From the NCBI GenBank assembly GCA_050084515.1, contig CM114272.1, forward strand, positions 2,356,001 to 2,420,000: DNA of 64,000 bases. The letters run 5' to 3'. Source of the DNA: Blasia pusilla (taxonomy: Eukaryota > Marchantiophyta > Marchantiopsida > Blasiales). The notes under the pieces are model-generated. The model ran no database searches and had not been told where the DNA came from. It saw nothing but the letters and a program-made list of their open reading frames with translations. This document shows, in pieces, positions 47,601 to 59,400 of the stretch. Numbering within the stretch: position 1 is the first letter of the stretch; each line of letters starts with the position of its first letter. The translations under genes and the position numbers were made by a program.

Positions 47601-49648
47601 CCCATTCTCGCTCTCGGCAAAGAGGACCACCAAGACCAACACTGGTACTGGGGCGAACAAGAGATCCCCGTGTGCCCACATGCATACGCGGAGGAAGCCA
47701 TGAAGATGTCTGACCTCTCTCTCTTGACGGTATATCCTGAACAGGCAAAACTGAAGAACTTTTTGCGGGGAACCCCTTTGCTTGGGAATCCGGCTTAATT
47801 TCAAGTTAAGGACGGGGGAAATCCCCTTGAACCATAAGAAAAGCAGGATGGGAACACAACTTAACTTGTGTAACGATGGGGATGAAACCTCTCGTCACTT
47901 CTTGGTTTCCTGCACAAAATTCACAACACAAAGAGATAGTGCATATGCTGGTATTGCTAAGCTGGTAATACCAGAATTGTCCAACACATTCAGTAGCCTA
48001 GATTCATTGCTCAACGCTGCTGCACTGGTAAGTAATGTCTATTGGGGATCCTAATCAGGTAAAGTAGATGGTGTGGTGAAGAGTTTGTTGGTTGACACTT
48101 GAAGCTCCGCACCAACACGTTGTTTTGTTCAGCACTTACACTATATGAGAGAGTGTCTTCCTCCTCTCATATGGTACCTTCTTCACTTCTTCCTCTGTCT
48201 ACACCCATCCCAGTCTCAAGCACCGTCCAACCAAGGCGCTGGGTCTATGGTCGCAAGGCTATGACAGGGACTACTTACTGAGTAGTCTCTCTAAATCGGT
48301 CTCAATCTGTGGCTGAACTAGTAGATACGCTGGAAGGTGACATTTCCAGTATGATGGTTAGCTCACTTATGGCCAGGAAAGATGAGCCATGGAAGGATGT
48401 CAAGCTATTGGGTTTTGATGAGGTGGAGGTCAAGCTTGCTTCGGGAGAAGCATGATGGTCAGGGCACTTATGGCCAGGAAAGTTGGCCTGTTTCTTGGAA
48501 AGAATTCAAGCTATGGGCTTTGAATGAGATGGAGCTCAAATTGGCTTCAGGAAGATCATAGATTATCCCATAGCACCCACTCATACTCCAGTACACGTTG
48601 AGGGAACATGGAGCCCAAGGTTCTTTCAGAAAGATCACACGTTATCCGATGAAACTCACACACACCTCATGATTGAGAAAACATGGAGGATCAAATCCAA
48701 GAGCCTAAATAAGAAGAATACGAAGGAAAGAAATTGGACACCAAACTTCATTTTGGACCGAAAATCTGTCTTCACAAAATTCCTCCCTTCATTCAATTGT
48801 TGGGCATCTTTTGGAATCAGTAACTGGTTCCTGATACTACCCCAAACAAGAGAGTTAACCTGTACGCACAAGACCAGTCTCTCAAAATGAGAAGAGCTCA
48901 ATTTAAATGAAGGCCTCCCTGATTTATGTTGTCTTAGAGCTTTGTGGAATAACTCCTAATGTCCTAAGTCATGGTGGAGATAAGTATGAAACTATGATTA
49001 ATTCTTCATCAAGTGACATCTCTATTCTCTTGTACACCTTCTAGAACTAGAAAATGTCCATTATAAGTCCTATTATCTTGAGCTTGATGATAGCCATCTG
49101 GAACTAAGGTCTTTCTAGAAGCTTCCTTCTAAGAAAATTGTCCTACTATACTTTTGAAGGAGCTAGTGCAGCATGTAAGCCATTTTTCTGACTACGCTCT
49201 TGAAGGATCTAATGGGAAATTTCCCTGATCATGCTTTCGAAGGGGCGAATGGACCATCTAAAGCAGTTTGCCCTAACATTCTTCTGAAAGTACTAATGAA
49301 ACTTGTAAGCATTTTCCCCTGAATCTGTCAATTGTGGTGTTGCAGCTGATGTGGACTAATCAATCCATACACTTCGACCCGGAGATTTTTCCCAATCCCC
49401 ATGTGTTTGACCCTTCAAGGTTTGAGGGCGAGGAGCTGCCTCCTTACTCATGGATAGCTTTCGGAGGAGGGGTACGCTTGTGCCCAGGAAACGAATTCGC
49501 CAGGTGGGAAATGACGGTGTTTGTGCACCACCTCGTAAAGAATTATCGGTGGTCTTTGGTCAATCCTAATGAAAGAATCGCTTACGATCCCATGCCGTGC
49601 GGAGAGAAGGGACTACGTATACGTGTGACAAAATGCAGTGCGTTCTGA
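44618..49648 (+). CDS. Cytochrome P450, CYP85 clan (CYP716/CYP718-like), three exons
   Basis: Exons 44,618-45,605, 47,200-47,390 and 49,346-49,648 join in phase (GT-AG) to 493 aa, a normal length. The N-terminus has a membrane anchor (about 9-35) and a proline-rich hinge PPLPPGSSGLPLIG. The I-helix oxygen-binding motif AGYDTS is at 301-306, ExxR (ETMR) at 362-365, PERF-like DPSRF just before PPYSWIAFGGG, and the heme loop FGGGVRLCPG at 432-441 with ligand Cys439. CYP85-clan enzymes oxidise sterols, triterpenes, diterpenes or brassinosteroids at the ER; the substrate cannot be inferred here. ATG 44,618 is preferred because the upstream in-frame ATG only adds translated GA repeat. Both introns (1.6 and 2.0 kb) hold repeats. 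Subfamily assignment is by eye. Confidence 0.92.
45606..46110 (+). repeat. CT-rich low-complexity repeats in P450 intron 1
   Basis: CTC/CTG triplet runs at 45,615-45,740 are followed by many copies of CCATCTCCA with CTTC/CTCGCTCGT spacers to about 46,100. The exon 1 reading frame stays open through this stretch for 174 codons, but the product is low-complexity and bypasses the well-supported donor at 45,606. Confidence 0.8.
46555..46870 (+). repeat. Degenerate repeats in P450 intron 1
   Basis: Three or four copies of a unit made of TTCTATT-rich text, GCATGGGAGGGGTGGGAAT, and TCTTCAAGAGATGTTYGTGG recur at roughly 100-bp spacing. Confidence 0.65.
47790..48054 (+). pseudogene. Possible LINE reverse-transcriptase tail in P450 intron 2
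   Basis: The frame contains LCNDGDETSRHFLVSCTKF, which resembles the zinc-binding segment (C..C......E...H....C) found after RT in plant non-LTR retrotransposons. Only this short piece is seen and no RT core was found nearby, so the call is tentative. Confidence 0.35.
48350..48660 (+). repeat. Imperfect duplications in P450 intron 2
   Basis: CACTTATGGCCAGGAAAG recurs at 48,364 and about 48,465. Each copy is followed by AAG.ATTCAAGCTA..GG and a GAGGTGGAGGTCAAGCTTGC-like block. A third, shorter echo with TCAGAAAGATCACACGTTAT lies near 48,630. Confidence 0.65.
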
Positions 49649-49955
49649 ATCCTAGTAGTAGAAAACATCTGAATGCATCATTTCATTCGGAATCCTAGAA
49701 GTTGAAGCCATTGTGAATCCTTGAAACTGGAAACACAACTGTACCCTGAATTCCAGAAGTGGGAACATAAGGATGTATCACAGTGGCTGCATTCTGAATC
49801 CTAGAAGTGGAAAACATCTGATTTGATCTCTGCATTCTGAATTCTAGAAGTGGAAAACATCACGATTCATCGCTGCACTGTCAATCCAAGAATTAGAATT
49901 CCTTTGAATGCATCATTACATTTGAATCCTAGAAGTAGAAAACTCTGAATGTATC
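49645..49955 (+). repeat. Short interspersed repeat cluster 3' of the P450
   Basis: The phrase TGAATCCTAGAAGTGGAAAA, with small changes, occurs six or seven times within 310 bases (about 49,646, 49,690, 49,750, 49,795, 49,838, 49,888 and 49,922). It is often followed by CATCTGAATGCATCA. It lies in the probable 3' untranslated or downstream region. Confidence 0.8.
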
Positions 49956-51566
49956 ACTAGCGAGAGGAATGCCAATGTCTAGCCAGGCTACACAACCATG
50001 GAGATCACGTACAAGCTGTCCAATTGATGCTGTGGTATGTCCCCAGCTGAGTAGAGCTTCATTTACATGGACATGTTAATATGTATGCAGTTACGCACAT
50101 GTATATCAATCGCTTTCCAAACTAGCCTGCGATTTCTAACCACCTCAATATTCTGGTGGAAGAAGCTCGATCAGGAGACAGTGGAATGAAACGTGTAACG
50201 CAGATAAAAGACATATCCGCAACTCTGTTCATTATTCGTCTCATGGATGTTTGGTGTATTCTTGTCTGGCTTTGACAGCATGTTCCAGAGATCAATATTG
50301 GTTGAGGTGTGGGAAGTTCCATCTGTATTTGAGACACAACTGGCCGTCTGCTGTGCTCATCCTCAGAGATTGCTGACAGGTTCGAAATGGAGATGTGGCT
50401 ACACCTCACAATCTAAAATTCTTGAATACCATCGTCATACCGTCTCTTTCTACAATTGTGGAGCTCAGGGCTCCGAGCCAATCGGTGGTTAAAGAGACTG
50501 GATTTACCACCAAAGATTGTCGTGCATCAATGCCTTGGGGTAAGGCAAAAACAACACCACAGAAAATGATGGCCAAATTTCTGTTTCACTAGCGATTCAT
50601 GATAATGGAAAGGTTATCACTTTCCTCCTAACAAGTTGGAATCATCGATTATCATCTTACTAGCCATGTGGAAAGGTGGCTAGCTTTCGTCAGTCATGGA
50701 CAAACCATGTCGTTCGGACATATCGACGAGGTTCCGATCTAGGTAGATCGATTTAGCTTCAGGCTAACGCTCTTAAGCTTGGTACCTCAACCGATTGTCA
50801 ATGAATCTCGAGTTCATCGATGGGTTTGGTCGTAAGGAATCCCCTGCAACTCCTTGATACGATCATATATCATAAGCATCACCCAATTAAGCTACAGGTG
50901 ACGAGCGCAGATGCTCTCGAGTGAACGCGAGAAACAAGCAAGCGCCAGTATTCTCGAGCTTGCTATCACAACTGATGCACGCATGCATGCATCAGTTCTG
51001 AGATCGAGCTGTACTATCTTTCATCGACTCATCCGAAGCACATTCGACGCATACTGGATTCTGAATCACTAGGTCTGCACTACCCTTGCTTGAGGTTCAA
51101 CGTTGTCCGATGTCATGTCTTCGATCGACCCGGAGATTGAAAAAAGCGGGACAGAGATCTCATCCAGAGTCAGTATGATGAGTTCGGCATGGAAAACAAC
51201 TACAGAAATGGATGACCTTCTCTAGTTGATTCCAAAGTACAGAATTCCATGCACCGATTACTTGTCAACGAAACAATGTCAGACGGAGTTGATTCGTGCA
51301 CGTATCATGCAATTCTCACCGCGATACTAAACTGAAGAGCTCCACGGAGTGATTATTCAACACCTAAAAGGTCGTTTCGATTCACTGTAAACACACACGG
51401 ATGCACTAGAGCAAGTAGTCGGTGGAAACGGAGAACTGACTTTTGACTGCGAACTCGGCCAAAAACTCCGAAGGGCGATTCCACGACGTACAACACCATT
51501 GTTCAGCAGATTTGAAGGATGGAATTTCCAGAATTTGCACTTTGGACGGTTACCGTGGTGCGGACG
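49956..51566. other. Intergenic region between the P450 and the MAPKKK
   Basis: No gene family was recognised. The P450 and the MAPKKK are convergent, so both 3' ends face this region. The sequence near 50,970-50,995 contains a short GCATGCATGCATC palindrome. Confidence 0.45.
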
Positions 51567-53689
51567 TCAACAGCAACCCAAGAAGCCTCCGCATCTCATG
51601 GATGCCCGGGAAACCTGATGCGAAGGGCCGGGACGTTCCAGACCAACAGGGTAAGGACACTTGATGTTCTTAAACCATCTGTGTCGCATGAGGTCCGCGG
51701 CCGTGGGACGGTCGTTGGGGTCCTCCCTCAAGCACGCGTCTACGAAAGCTCTGCAGTCGTCCGAGAAGTTGGGAGGCACGTCTATGGTGCAGCGGGGCTC
51801 GCCGGTCTGAGGGTCGATGTCGTCGTCGTCGGCAGTGTAGATAGCGGGCACTCTCTCCGGCGGCAGCCCTGTGCACATCTCCACGATCGTACAGCCCAGG
51901 GAGTAGATATCGGACGGCGGAGATTGCGCAGTCTCGGCCTCCACCTCCGGCGCCATGTAGCCGTCCGTCCCGGTCACGAATATTCGCCTCTGATTCGACG
52001 GCATCCCGACCTTCGGAGGCAGGCGGACATCTCCGTCGGCCATTAGCTTCCCGGAGCCGAGGTCGCACAGCTTCAGGTTCTCGTTCCCGACCAGCATATT
52101 GGCGGCCTTCACGTCGCCATGCACGATGCCCTTTCCATGCAAGTAGCTCAGTCCCTTGAGCAATTCTTTGGCATAGGCTGCCACGTGCGCCTCTTCCAAA
52201 GCTCCTCCGTTTCTGCGCATGTGTTCCAGCACGCTGCCCCGTGGCACCCACTCTAGGTAGATGTTGAACGTGTCCATGCCGCCCATCTCCTTCACACTGT
52301 CGGTGTTTCCGCACCCCAAGTACTTCACTACGTAAGGACAGTCACACTCTCTGCCGTTTCCGCATCGGGCGAGCCATACGCACACACTCGGAGGACACAG
52401 AGGGATCAGTTCAACTTTCTCATCATCTTGATGTGTTTTTTTTTCTTTTTCCCGCTCGCTCGTCGAATTACAAGGGGTGCCTGCATACATCTAGTCTCTG
52501 TAGCAAATGGAGCTAAGCCGGGTGTTTAGGCAGAGCGTGCCTGAGGTTAGAGAGAAATTTCGATGCAAGGTCGATAAGAGAGTGGAGCTGAGAGGTGGTT
52601 TTTTTTTTTTTTTTCCCCCTGTTGCCTGGCCTATTTATGGTTACTGGCATATCATAACTAGCCAGAGATTTAAGAAGCGTGAGGCGTAGCCGAATGGTGT
52701 TTCAGATCATAGATTGGTGATTTTGCGAGCTATTGAAGCATGCTGTGGCCAGGAAGTCATGTAGATGAATGTACAGCAGAAGCCTAGGTCCGTTTATAGG
52801 AAATTGGAGCCACAATATGTGCTTCTACCATTTTTTTGCATTTTCATAGTGACTGTTGATAGGATATACCATTCAGGCCATGACAGAAATCGAAGATTCT
52901 GAAGCATAATGTCAGTTTGCACACGCTGTACGCCAGCCACCGAAACCTTCATAGCATCGCATACGTCTGGTGGGTAGCCATTCACTGTAAGCTACCAGCG
53001 CTAGGACCCTAGTGATCATCGCGATAAATGGCATGCAGATCGATGGCAGTGATATTGATTACTGTTCCACCCGCTTGATAGCTAGCGCTTCGAGCTTCTA
53101 TCTATGATTCTACTAATCGTGATCAGTCCAGTCAGTAGCAGATGTCGTAGGAGAATACAATTTCGATCTGGTAATCAGATTAGCTTTTGCAACAGCCGAG
53201 TGGAGATGAACAAAACATGCTGCCACTAGGCAGAACTCTAGATTGTCTTTTCTAGACTGAATCACTGCTGGCTTTGAGGAAGCCATCAGTGATTCATTGA
53301 ACGGATCTAGGGCTGCCGTTGTTCTTGAGGACCCAGAACACGGAGTTGCATTAGTCATTGTTGTCAGATCCTTGGAGCTATGGCTACTTTGGAGTTGGAC
53401 GCGAAATATTTGGCTATTTCGAGACTAACTCTTTGACTCCATCATGGTTCATCGATCAAAGGAGCGAAAATCTTATTACGATTTAGAGATGTAGAATATA
53501 TCACCTGAGGATCTTGCGCTCCACCTCCATGGCGAGCCGCTTCTCCAAACTGGTCCTGTCCGCCGATTTGACTACGAATCTCTTTCCGTTGTCCTGGTTC
53601 GTGGCGAGGAAGACAGTGGCGTACTTCCCTTCGCCGAGCTTGTGGGTTCTGATCCATTTTTTGGGCGCCATTACCCTTGTGAGGCCCAA
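51567..53689 (-). CDS. MAP kinase kinase kinase, MEKK-like small-kinase group (MAPKKK15-21 type), two exons
   Basis: Exon 1 is 53,505-53,689 and exon 2 is 51,567-52,350; the 1,154-bp intron has GT-AG ends and the join KILR-ECDCPYVV keeps frame, giving 322 aa. The kinase domain fills the protein: P-loop GEGKYATV at 19-26, catalytic Lys41 (FVVK), hinge YLEWV, catalytic loop HGDVKAAN at 139-146 with Asp141, and magnesium loop DLG at 158-160 in place of DFG. Next come TGTDGYMAPE, DIYSLGCTIVEM with TGLPP, and RPTAADLMRHRWF. HxD without Arg, DLG, and YLE(W) context match plant MAPKKK17/18-like kinases, which act upstream of MKK3 in ABA and stress signalling in Arabidopsis. The tail ends in Cys-Cys. 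ATG 53,671 (MAPKKW) is an alternative start. Substrate and role here are inferred only from family. Confidence 0.92.
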
Positions 53690-54686
53690 TTCAATTGTGC
53701 CTCACAACTTCAATTTTTAGTGGTTCATCGCTGTGTGACAGTGAACGCTCGGGACGTTATCTTATCAATCTCTCATCTATCCAATCACGAGGTCCACTTG
53801 ATCTACACCTCTTCTGCTCCGCAACGTTCCTTCTGGTGTTGGCACATGAAATATACAGCTTCATGCGATCAGCAAATCAGCGAACTTATGGAAAGTGGAG
53901 CTATGTCAAGGGTCTGAAAGTGAACTGTGGGATGTATTCTTTCTTGATCACGAAGCTTGTTCCGTTCAGGAGGCTTGGTATCGGATATCCCTTCAGCTTG
54001 ATATCCCATCCTTCAGTACCTGCAAGTTCTTAGGCCTAGTATAGAAGATACCATAGTACTAGGCTTCATATTTGTAGACTTCTCTATGGAGGGATGTTTT
54101 CACTGATTACCATAGAAATTTAATTTCAAAGCATTCACCGAAGAGCATAGCCAAATCTCATGCACAGGCTAAATGCACATCTATCTTTTTCCCGTGATTG
54201 TAAAACGCGCTGATGGAGACGGAGACGGTCCGCAGGAAGGATGGAGCTGATTGAATTTAGCTTCATGAGGGAACCTTATGAACCAGCTGGAGAGAATTGA
54301 GTCAAATTGCATTTTTTTTCAAGTCCACGGAAAAAAGCCTATGGGAAACCCTTGCATGTGTGTTAATGAAACACAACCACTCTCACGTCCATGCGAAAAG
54401 CGCGTGGGAGAAAAGTTCTGTGCAAATTCTTTTTACAGAACTTGCACAGAGCTACATTCAGTTCAGTTCTGTGCAACTAATTCAGAGGAATTAGGATTTT
54501 GGATTTTTCTGACGACTACAGAAATAAATATCAACAAGAAAAAGCATACAATAGGCTGGTTGAGTTCTGGTTCCGACCAGTATTCTCCTGAAAGACGAAC
54601 ATATATTGATCACAAAATGGTGATTCATCTTGTGCACTGATGCAACATTTGGATGGATACCATGGTTGAAAGCTATCGATCGATCG

Positions 54687-54724
<38 letters not shown>

Positions 54725-55951
54725 TAGAAATTCAGAGGACCACACTGAAATCGGCCCGGGAAATCGCTGAGATGAGCGGGATCGATGATAGGGTCGTATT
54801 AGAAAATTACAGCGGGAGAGAATAGAATCGAGAAGAGAAGCTGTAATTCTAGACAGGATCTGGAGATGTGGCTCTAAAACTCAATTTCATGATTACCGAG
54901 AAAATTACAAATCACCAGACGTACGTGATTAGGCGCACCAGCAAGTCGACCGGAGAATTGGTCGATCATCAGAAATAAAAAAGTAATCGACACCGTGGAA
55001 TGATAGGGAGAGGCAGGGCCGATCGGCGTCCAATTTCGGCGTTTTCGAATTCGTCTCGTGCTGGCGAACAAATTACGTCACTATCTGCGCAGTCGCGATC
55101 AAACTGGAGACTGCGGCCATTCGCAAAGGAAACGCCGCATCCGCAAGGTCTTCCTCAAAGAGACGAAGCGGCACGAAATCCTCTAGTGTCAAGTATAAGC
55201 ACGTTATTACAGCCTAACTGTAGGCCACGAAATGACTGAAATACGACCCTACCCTCTCGAATTCAGATTAATTTGAGTCTGAGTTTCGCGGATTCAGACG
55301 ACTTGGCGTATGAATTTCGCGTGCTCGGAACATTTTAGTCTGCATTTCAGATTCAAATTCTACGATAATCCACCCACAGTACAAATCCTTAATATACTGC
55401 GTACACATATACTCCCGTTCCCTCATAGAAGAAGAGTGATGCTTACACTCTCTCAGTTTACCAGTTCCTGATGGAAGAAGAGTGATACTTGCGTACAAGG
55501 AGTTGATCTCGTCATTACGGAAAGCGATGGTGAAGAAGTGAAGCCGATTCCCGATCTAAGAATACAGGGACGGCTATGAGCAGCAACTTGCAGCACAGAG
55601 ACACAGAAAATTCCAAATTTCGCAGAGCCTAAAGGTAACCAATCTGACAGAGAGCACGCAATAAGGTGCTGGTAACTTGCAACCTCCGGTCCCAAAGATC
55701 GATTCTATCGGTAATACGGCTATGGCTTGACAGGAACTCGATCATTATCTTCGAAACCAAAGAACAAAACCGCACGCGTAGACAAAATAAGTTCGCACCG
55801 ATCACATTAGACAAATGGAAAAATCCCTGAGAAACATCGCATTGCCTCGCTCGCTGATTGTGAAGAGAAATGAGCAAAAACAAAAGCATTAAATGCCAGA
55901 TCCGATCGCCTCGAATCGCTTCGCATGGGAGGAATATCGTCCTCCGTGACA
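53690..55951. other. Upstream region of the MAPKKK and intergenic DNA
   Basis: No gene family was recognised. A CGAT run joined to a (GA)n tract lies at 54,680-54,722. The first few hundred bases probably contain the MAPKKK promoter and leader. Confidence 0.45.
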
Positions 55952-56230
55952 GAGCGGGATCAGAAAATCTCGTGTATCTGTTCTGTACGAGCGGGATCAG
56001 AAAATCTCGTGCATCTGTTCTGTACGAGCGGGATCAGAAAATCTCGTGCATCTGTTCTGTACGAGCGGGATCAGAAATCTCCTCCTACATCGTAAGTAGA
56101 GCCTTGTTCGAGAGCGGAATTAAAACTTCTGGTGCATCTGTTCGAAATCGGGAATAAAGAATCACGTACATCGTAGCTGATGGTATGTGGAGCTCTGTTC
56201 GAGAGCAGGATCAGAAATTCTTGCGCATCA
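55952..56230. repeat. 37-bp tandem repeat, four near-perfect copies plus decayed copies
   Basis: GAGCGGGATCAGAAAATCTC starts at 55,952, 55,989, 56,026 and 56,063, an exact 37-base period. Each copy continues GTGYATCTGTTCTGTAC. Weaker copies starting GAGAGCGGAATTAAAA and GAGAGCAGGATCAGAA follow near 56,108 and 56,200. Confidence 0.93.
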
Positions 56231-56459
56231 TAAGTAGTGTTCCCAACGAAATCAATGAAGAAACAGAGATCAGGAGAAGTGTTTTCTTTGGAACAGTAAG
56301 AGCGTGTTTTAGGGTATCCTGTGCTGCCAGAGCACATTGTCGCCGCGACGTCACAGGTTAAGCAATGGAAGGTCACGCTCCCTGAAGAACATCGAACGTC
56401 AAGAAGAAATCGTCGCGATAACTGCGACGCGACGGAGAAAGATCGCGAAAAAAGAACAG

Positions 56460-59400
56460 CGTTTAGGGTTGTGGAGAAGATGAGTTAGGCTACGTAATTC
56501 ATATTATGATATCTTTTTTCTTATTTTCTTCGTTATGTTGCAGTCGGGTGGAAACAAATATTTATTGTATAGGTTGAAAGAAAATGATTTCTATTCTACA
56601 ATCAGAAGAAAAATATATTTGTGTGCAACATGATTATTATTCACTCCCGTGCATGGCACTAGCTTCACACTAGTATGGAGAAAATGGGCCGTCCGTGAGC
56701 ATGGCATATGTGACGGCATCCACCACCATGATGTCGGGACCATGATGACGATATCCTTACGCTTAAAGAAATATGAGTACATGAGAGGGCCTCTAGAGTT
56801 GTGTAACACTTTATACATGTGAAGTAGTCTAAGCAACGTGTCAAGAAAAGAAAACGCACGCGATTGAGTAATCATCGCACTTTAAGTAAAAAAGAATACA
56901 CTTGTGTACTTTAAGTGCACAAGTATATTTTAAACTTGATTAGACAATGAAGATTCAAATCATAAGTCTGATAATCTAAATCGAGACTTGGAGCCTTAGA
57001 AATCTAAGTTAGAAGATCTCGTAAGGAAAGTCATAGTTAGGCCCGATAGACACTTCATATAATACTCACGAGAAAATTATAAGTATAAGCCAAGAAGAAG
57101 TAGGAAAGCTACACTCTCGTAAAGTAAAAGGAAGACTTCTAAAGTTAGAAAGGAAAGAAGATAGAAGATGGAAGAAAATCACGAGGAGCTGTTGTCCAAA
57201 GAGTAACAGTGCCGTTGGAATCTTATCGATGACCAAAGAATCTTGGTAAATATTTGGTCAAAAGTAAATCTCAAAGAAAGAGCATGTAATACCTTGGGTT
57301 AAATTGGCAAGGTATTAAGATTGACCAAAGATGAATGGAAAAGTTTGTACCATTCAAAAATAGCCAAATGGCAAAAGCTCCTTAGAAGTGATTTGGAAGG
57401 ATAAATTAGGAGAGGGTAAAACACGTTTTTGAAGAGAAAATGAGAAGCATTCGGGAAGATCAAGGACAAGTTGGAAAGCCAAGAAGGAGACTCTTTCAAG
57501 ACGTAAGATTTCAGAGCATGATCATGAACAAAGAGCATGAAAAAAGCTGTCAAGTGAAGAGGGGTGTAAGAATTCTGCTGCAAAAAGTTGGAGATGACAT
57601 TTTAGAGCTTTTTGGGATTTCTATTTATGAGTGCGAGGATATTGAGGCAACATTAGAAATCTTGGAAGATTTGGGTTCTTTCAGAAGTTGAATCACATCA
57701 AGATCATTTCTACAGCTTCGAGAAAGTGAGATTAGGTATGCAGGGATGCTGCAGAACCGTTGATTATTGGTTGAAGGTGTTTGCAATCAAGAGAGATCAA
57801 GGAGTAGTTTGAAGAGAGAAATTGCTCACATCTTTGAGAATTTAGAGATTTGAGAAGATAAGATCAATGCCTCATTTAGTTTTCAGAGTGATTTTTGTTG
57901 GAAGAGAGAGAGAGAGAGAAGTCTTTGAAGCTTGTAGGCTGCCGTACGGGTCTGATATCTGGATTCTAAGCCTTGAGTCTTGAGCTTTGATAATTAGACT
58001 GAGAGGTCTTCTTATTAAGGAGAAGTGAGCCCCGAATTTTGTATCTCAAAGTTCAGATTTATAGTTTAAAGTGGTTTGAGTGGTTAATGGCGCGCGGAAA
58101 AGTGCCTTACTACCAAAAGTTTCAATTTTTTCAATAATGGTGATCTAGATGTGGAGTATAGTAGTATTTTTCCACCAGATCTAGAATCTCCGTACTCATT
58201 AAATTTTTTCATAGTTTACAATTTTAAACAATAAAAAATTTAATAACAAAATACACTCCACAAGGATCCTCTTCCTCGTAAATATATGGTTAAGGGGACT
58301 AGTCAGAACCACTAATTCTAAATGCCCCATTTATTTCATTTAATTCAACCCCTATTTTATGTGATAGACATACATGCTATGCGTCATACATTCTTATTTT
58401 TAAAAAGAGATATGGTGAACGTCCAAGCTGTTGTCATTTGAGAAACACTCTTCAAATAATAATATAGATGAATTAATGTTCATGGTAAAATCTACTAGTC
58501 ACCCGTGTTTTATGCACAAAAATTATTTTATGCATAGAAATATTTTTTATTCCAAAAATTAAAAATAATCTCTACCTTTTAAAATAATTCTACTCCTCAA
58601 TTAAAATTAAAATAATATTACACTCTCCTAGGTATTCTAAAAATTTAAAGAATACCTACTCTTTCCCTTTCCGCTGACATAACATCCACTAATTGAATTA
58701 TTAGTTAATTTTAATTAATGAAATTATTTCCCTTTTCCATTTAAATTCATTTTCCTTTCCCAAAATATCAAACATGAATTAACATGATAATATTTAAAAA
58801 TATTCATAATTTTCACTTCAAAATTGAAAGATAATTTCTATTTTCTTAAATCTTAGAAGAGTAATAACATATCTTTCTTGTAAGTAATTCCACTCCTCAC
58901 TTATTCCACTCCCCTAAATAATTCCACTTGTCCATAAAATTTAAACAACATCTACTCCTTCTCCATCAAAATTCATTTTCCTTCCCATCAAATATCAATT
59001 AAGGGAAAAAATCATAAATTTTTTACTATTTTTTTTAATTATCCCACCTGCAGCGCCCGCCATGTGCAAGCCCTATGCGGGCTGCGTGTTGGCCATTGAA
59101 CCGATGCGGGCTCGGCCAACCCAAATGCTTGCTACGGGCTCAACAGGTTGAGGGGCGGGCTCGTGTGCGCGTCCTAGATACCCAGGCCCGCACGGACATA
59201 TCTATCGTAGGGACCGACGTAAGACCTCAGGCATAGACAGGTCCGCAAACACTGACTTTGCTCGTATGTACACCTAGAATCACCCATTATAACATAAATA
59301 AATTTAATTATTAATTAATAAAAATATTTTCTTCTTCCATTCAAATTCATTTTCTCTATCCATCTAATATGAATTAAGGGACACAATTCAAATATGTTGC

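Noticed and set aside
51670-52314. A 214-codon frame in the MAPKKK exon on the same strand, and a 175-codon frame on the opposite strand
   Set aside because: Both lie over the kinase domain in other frames and have no recognisable motifs.
55952-56099. CRISPR-like regularly spaced repeat
   Set aside because: The 37-bp units are directly adjacent with no unique spacers, and the window is a plant nuclear sequence.
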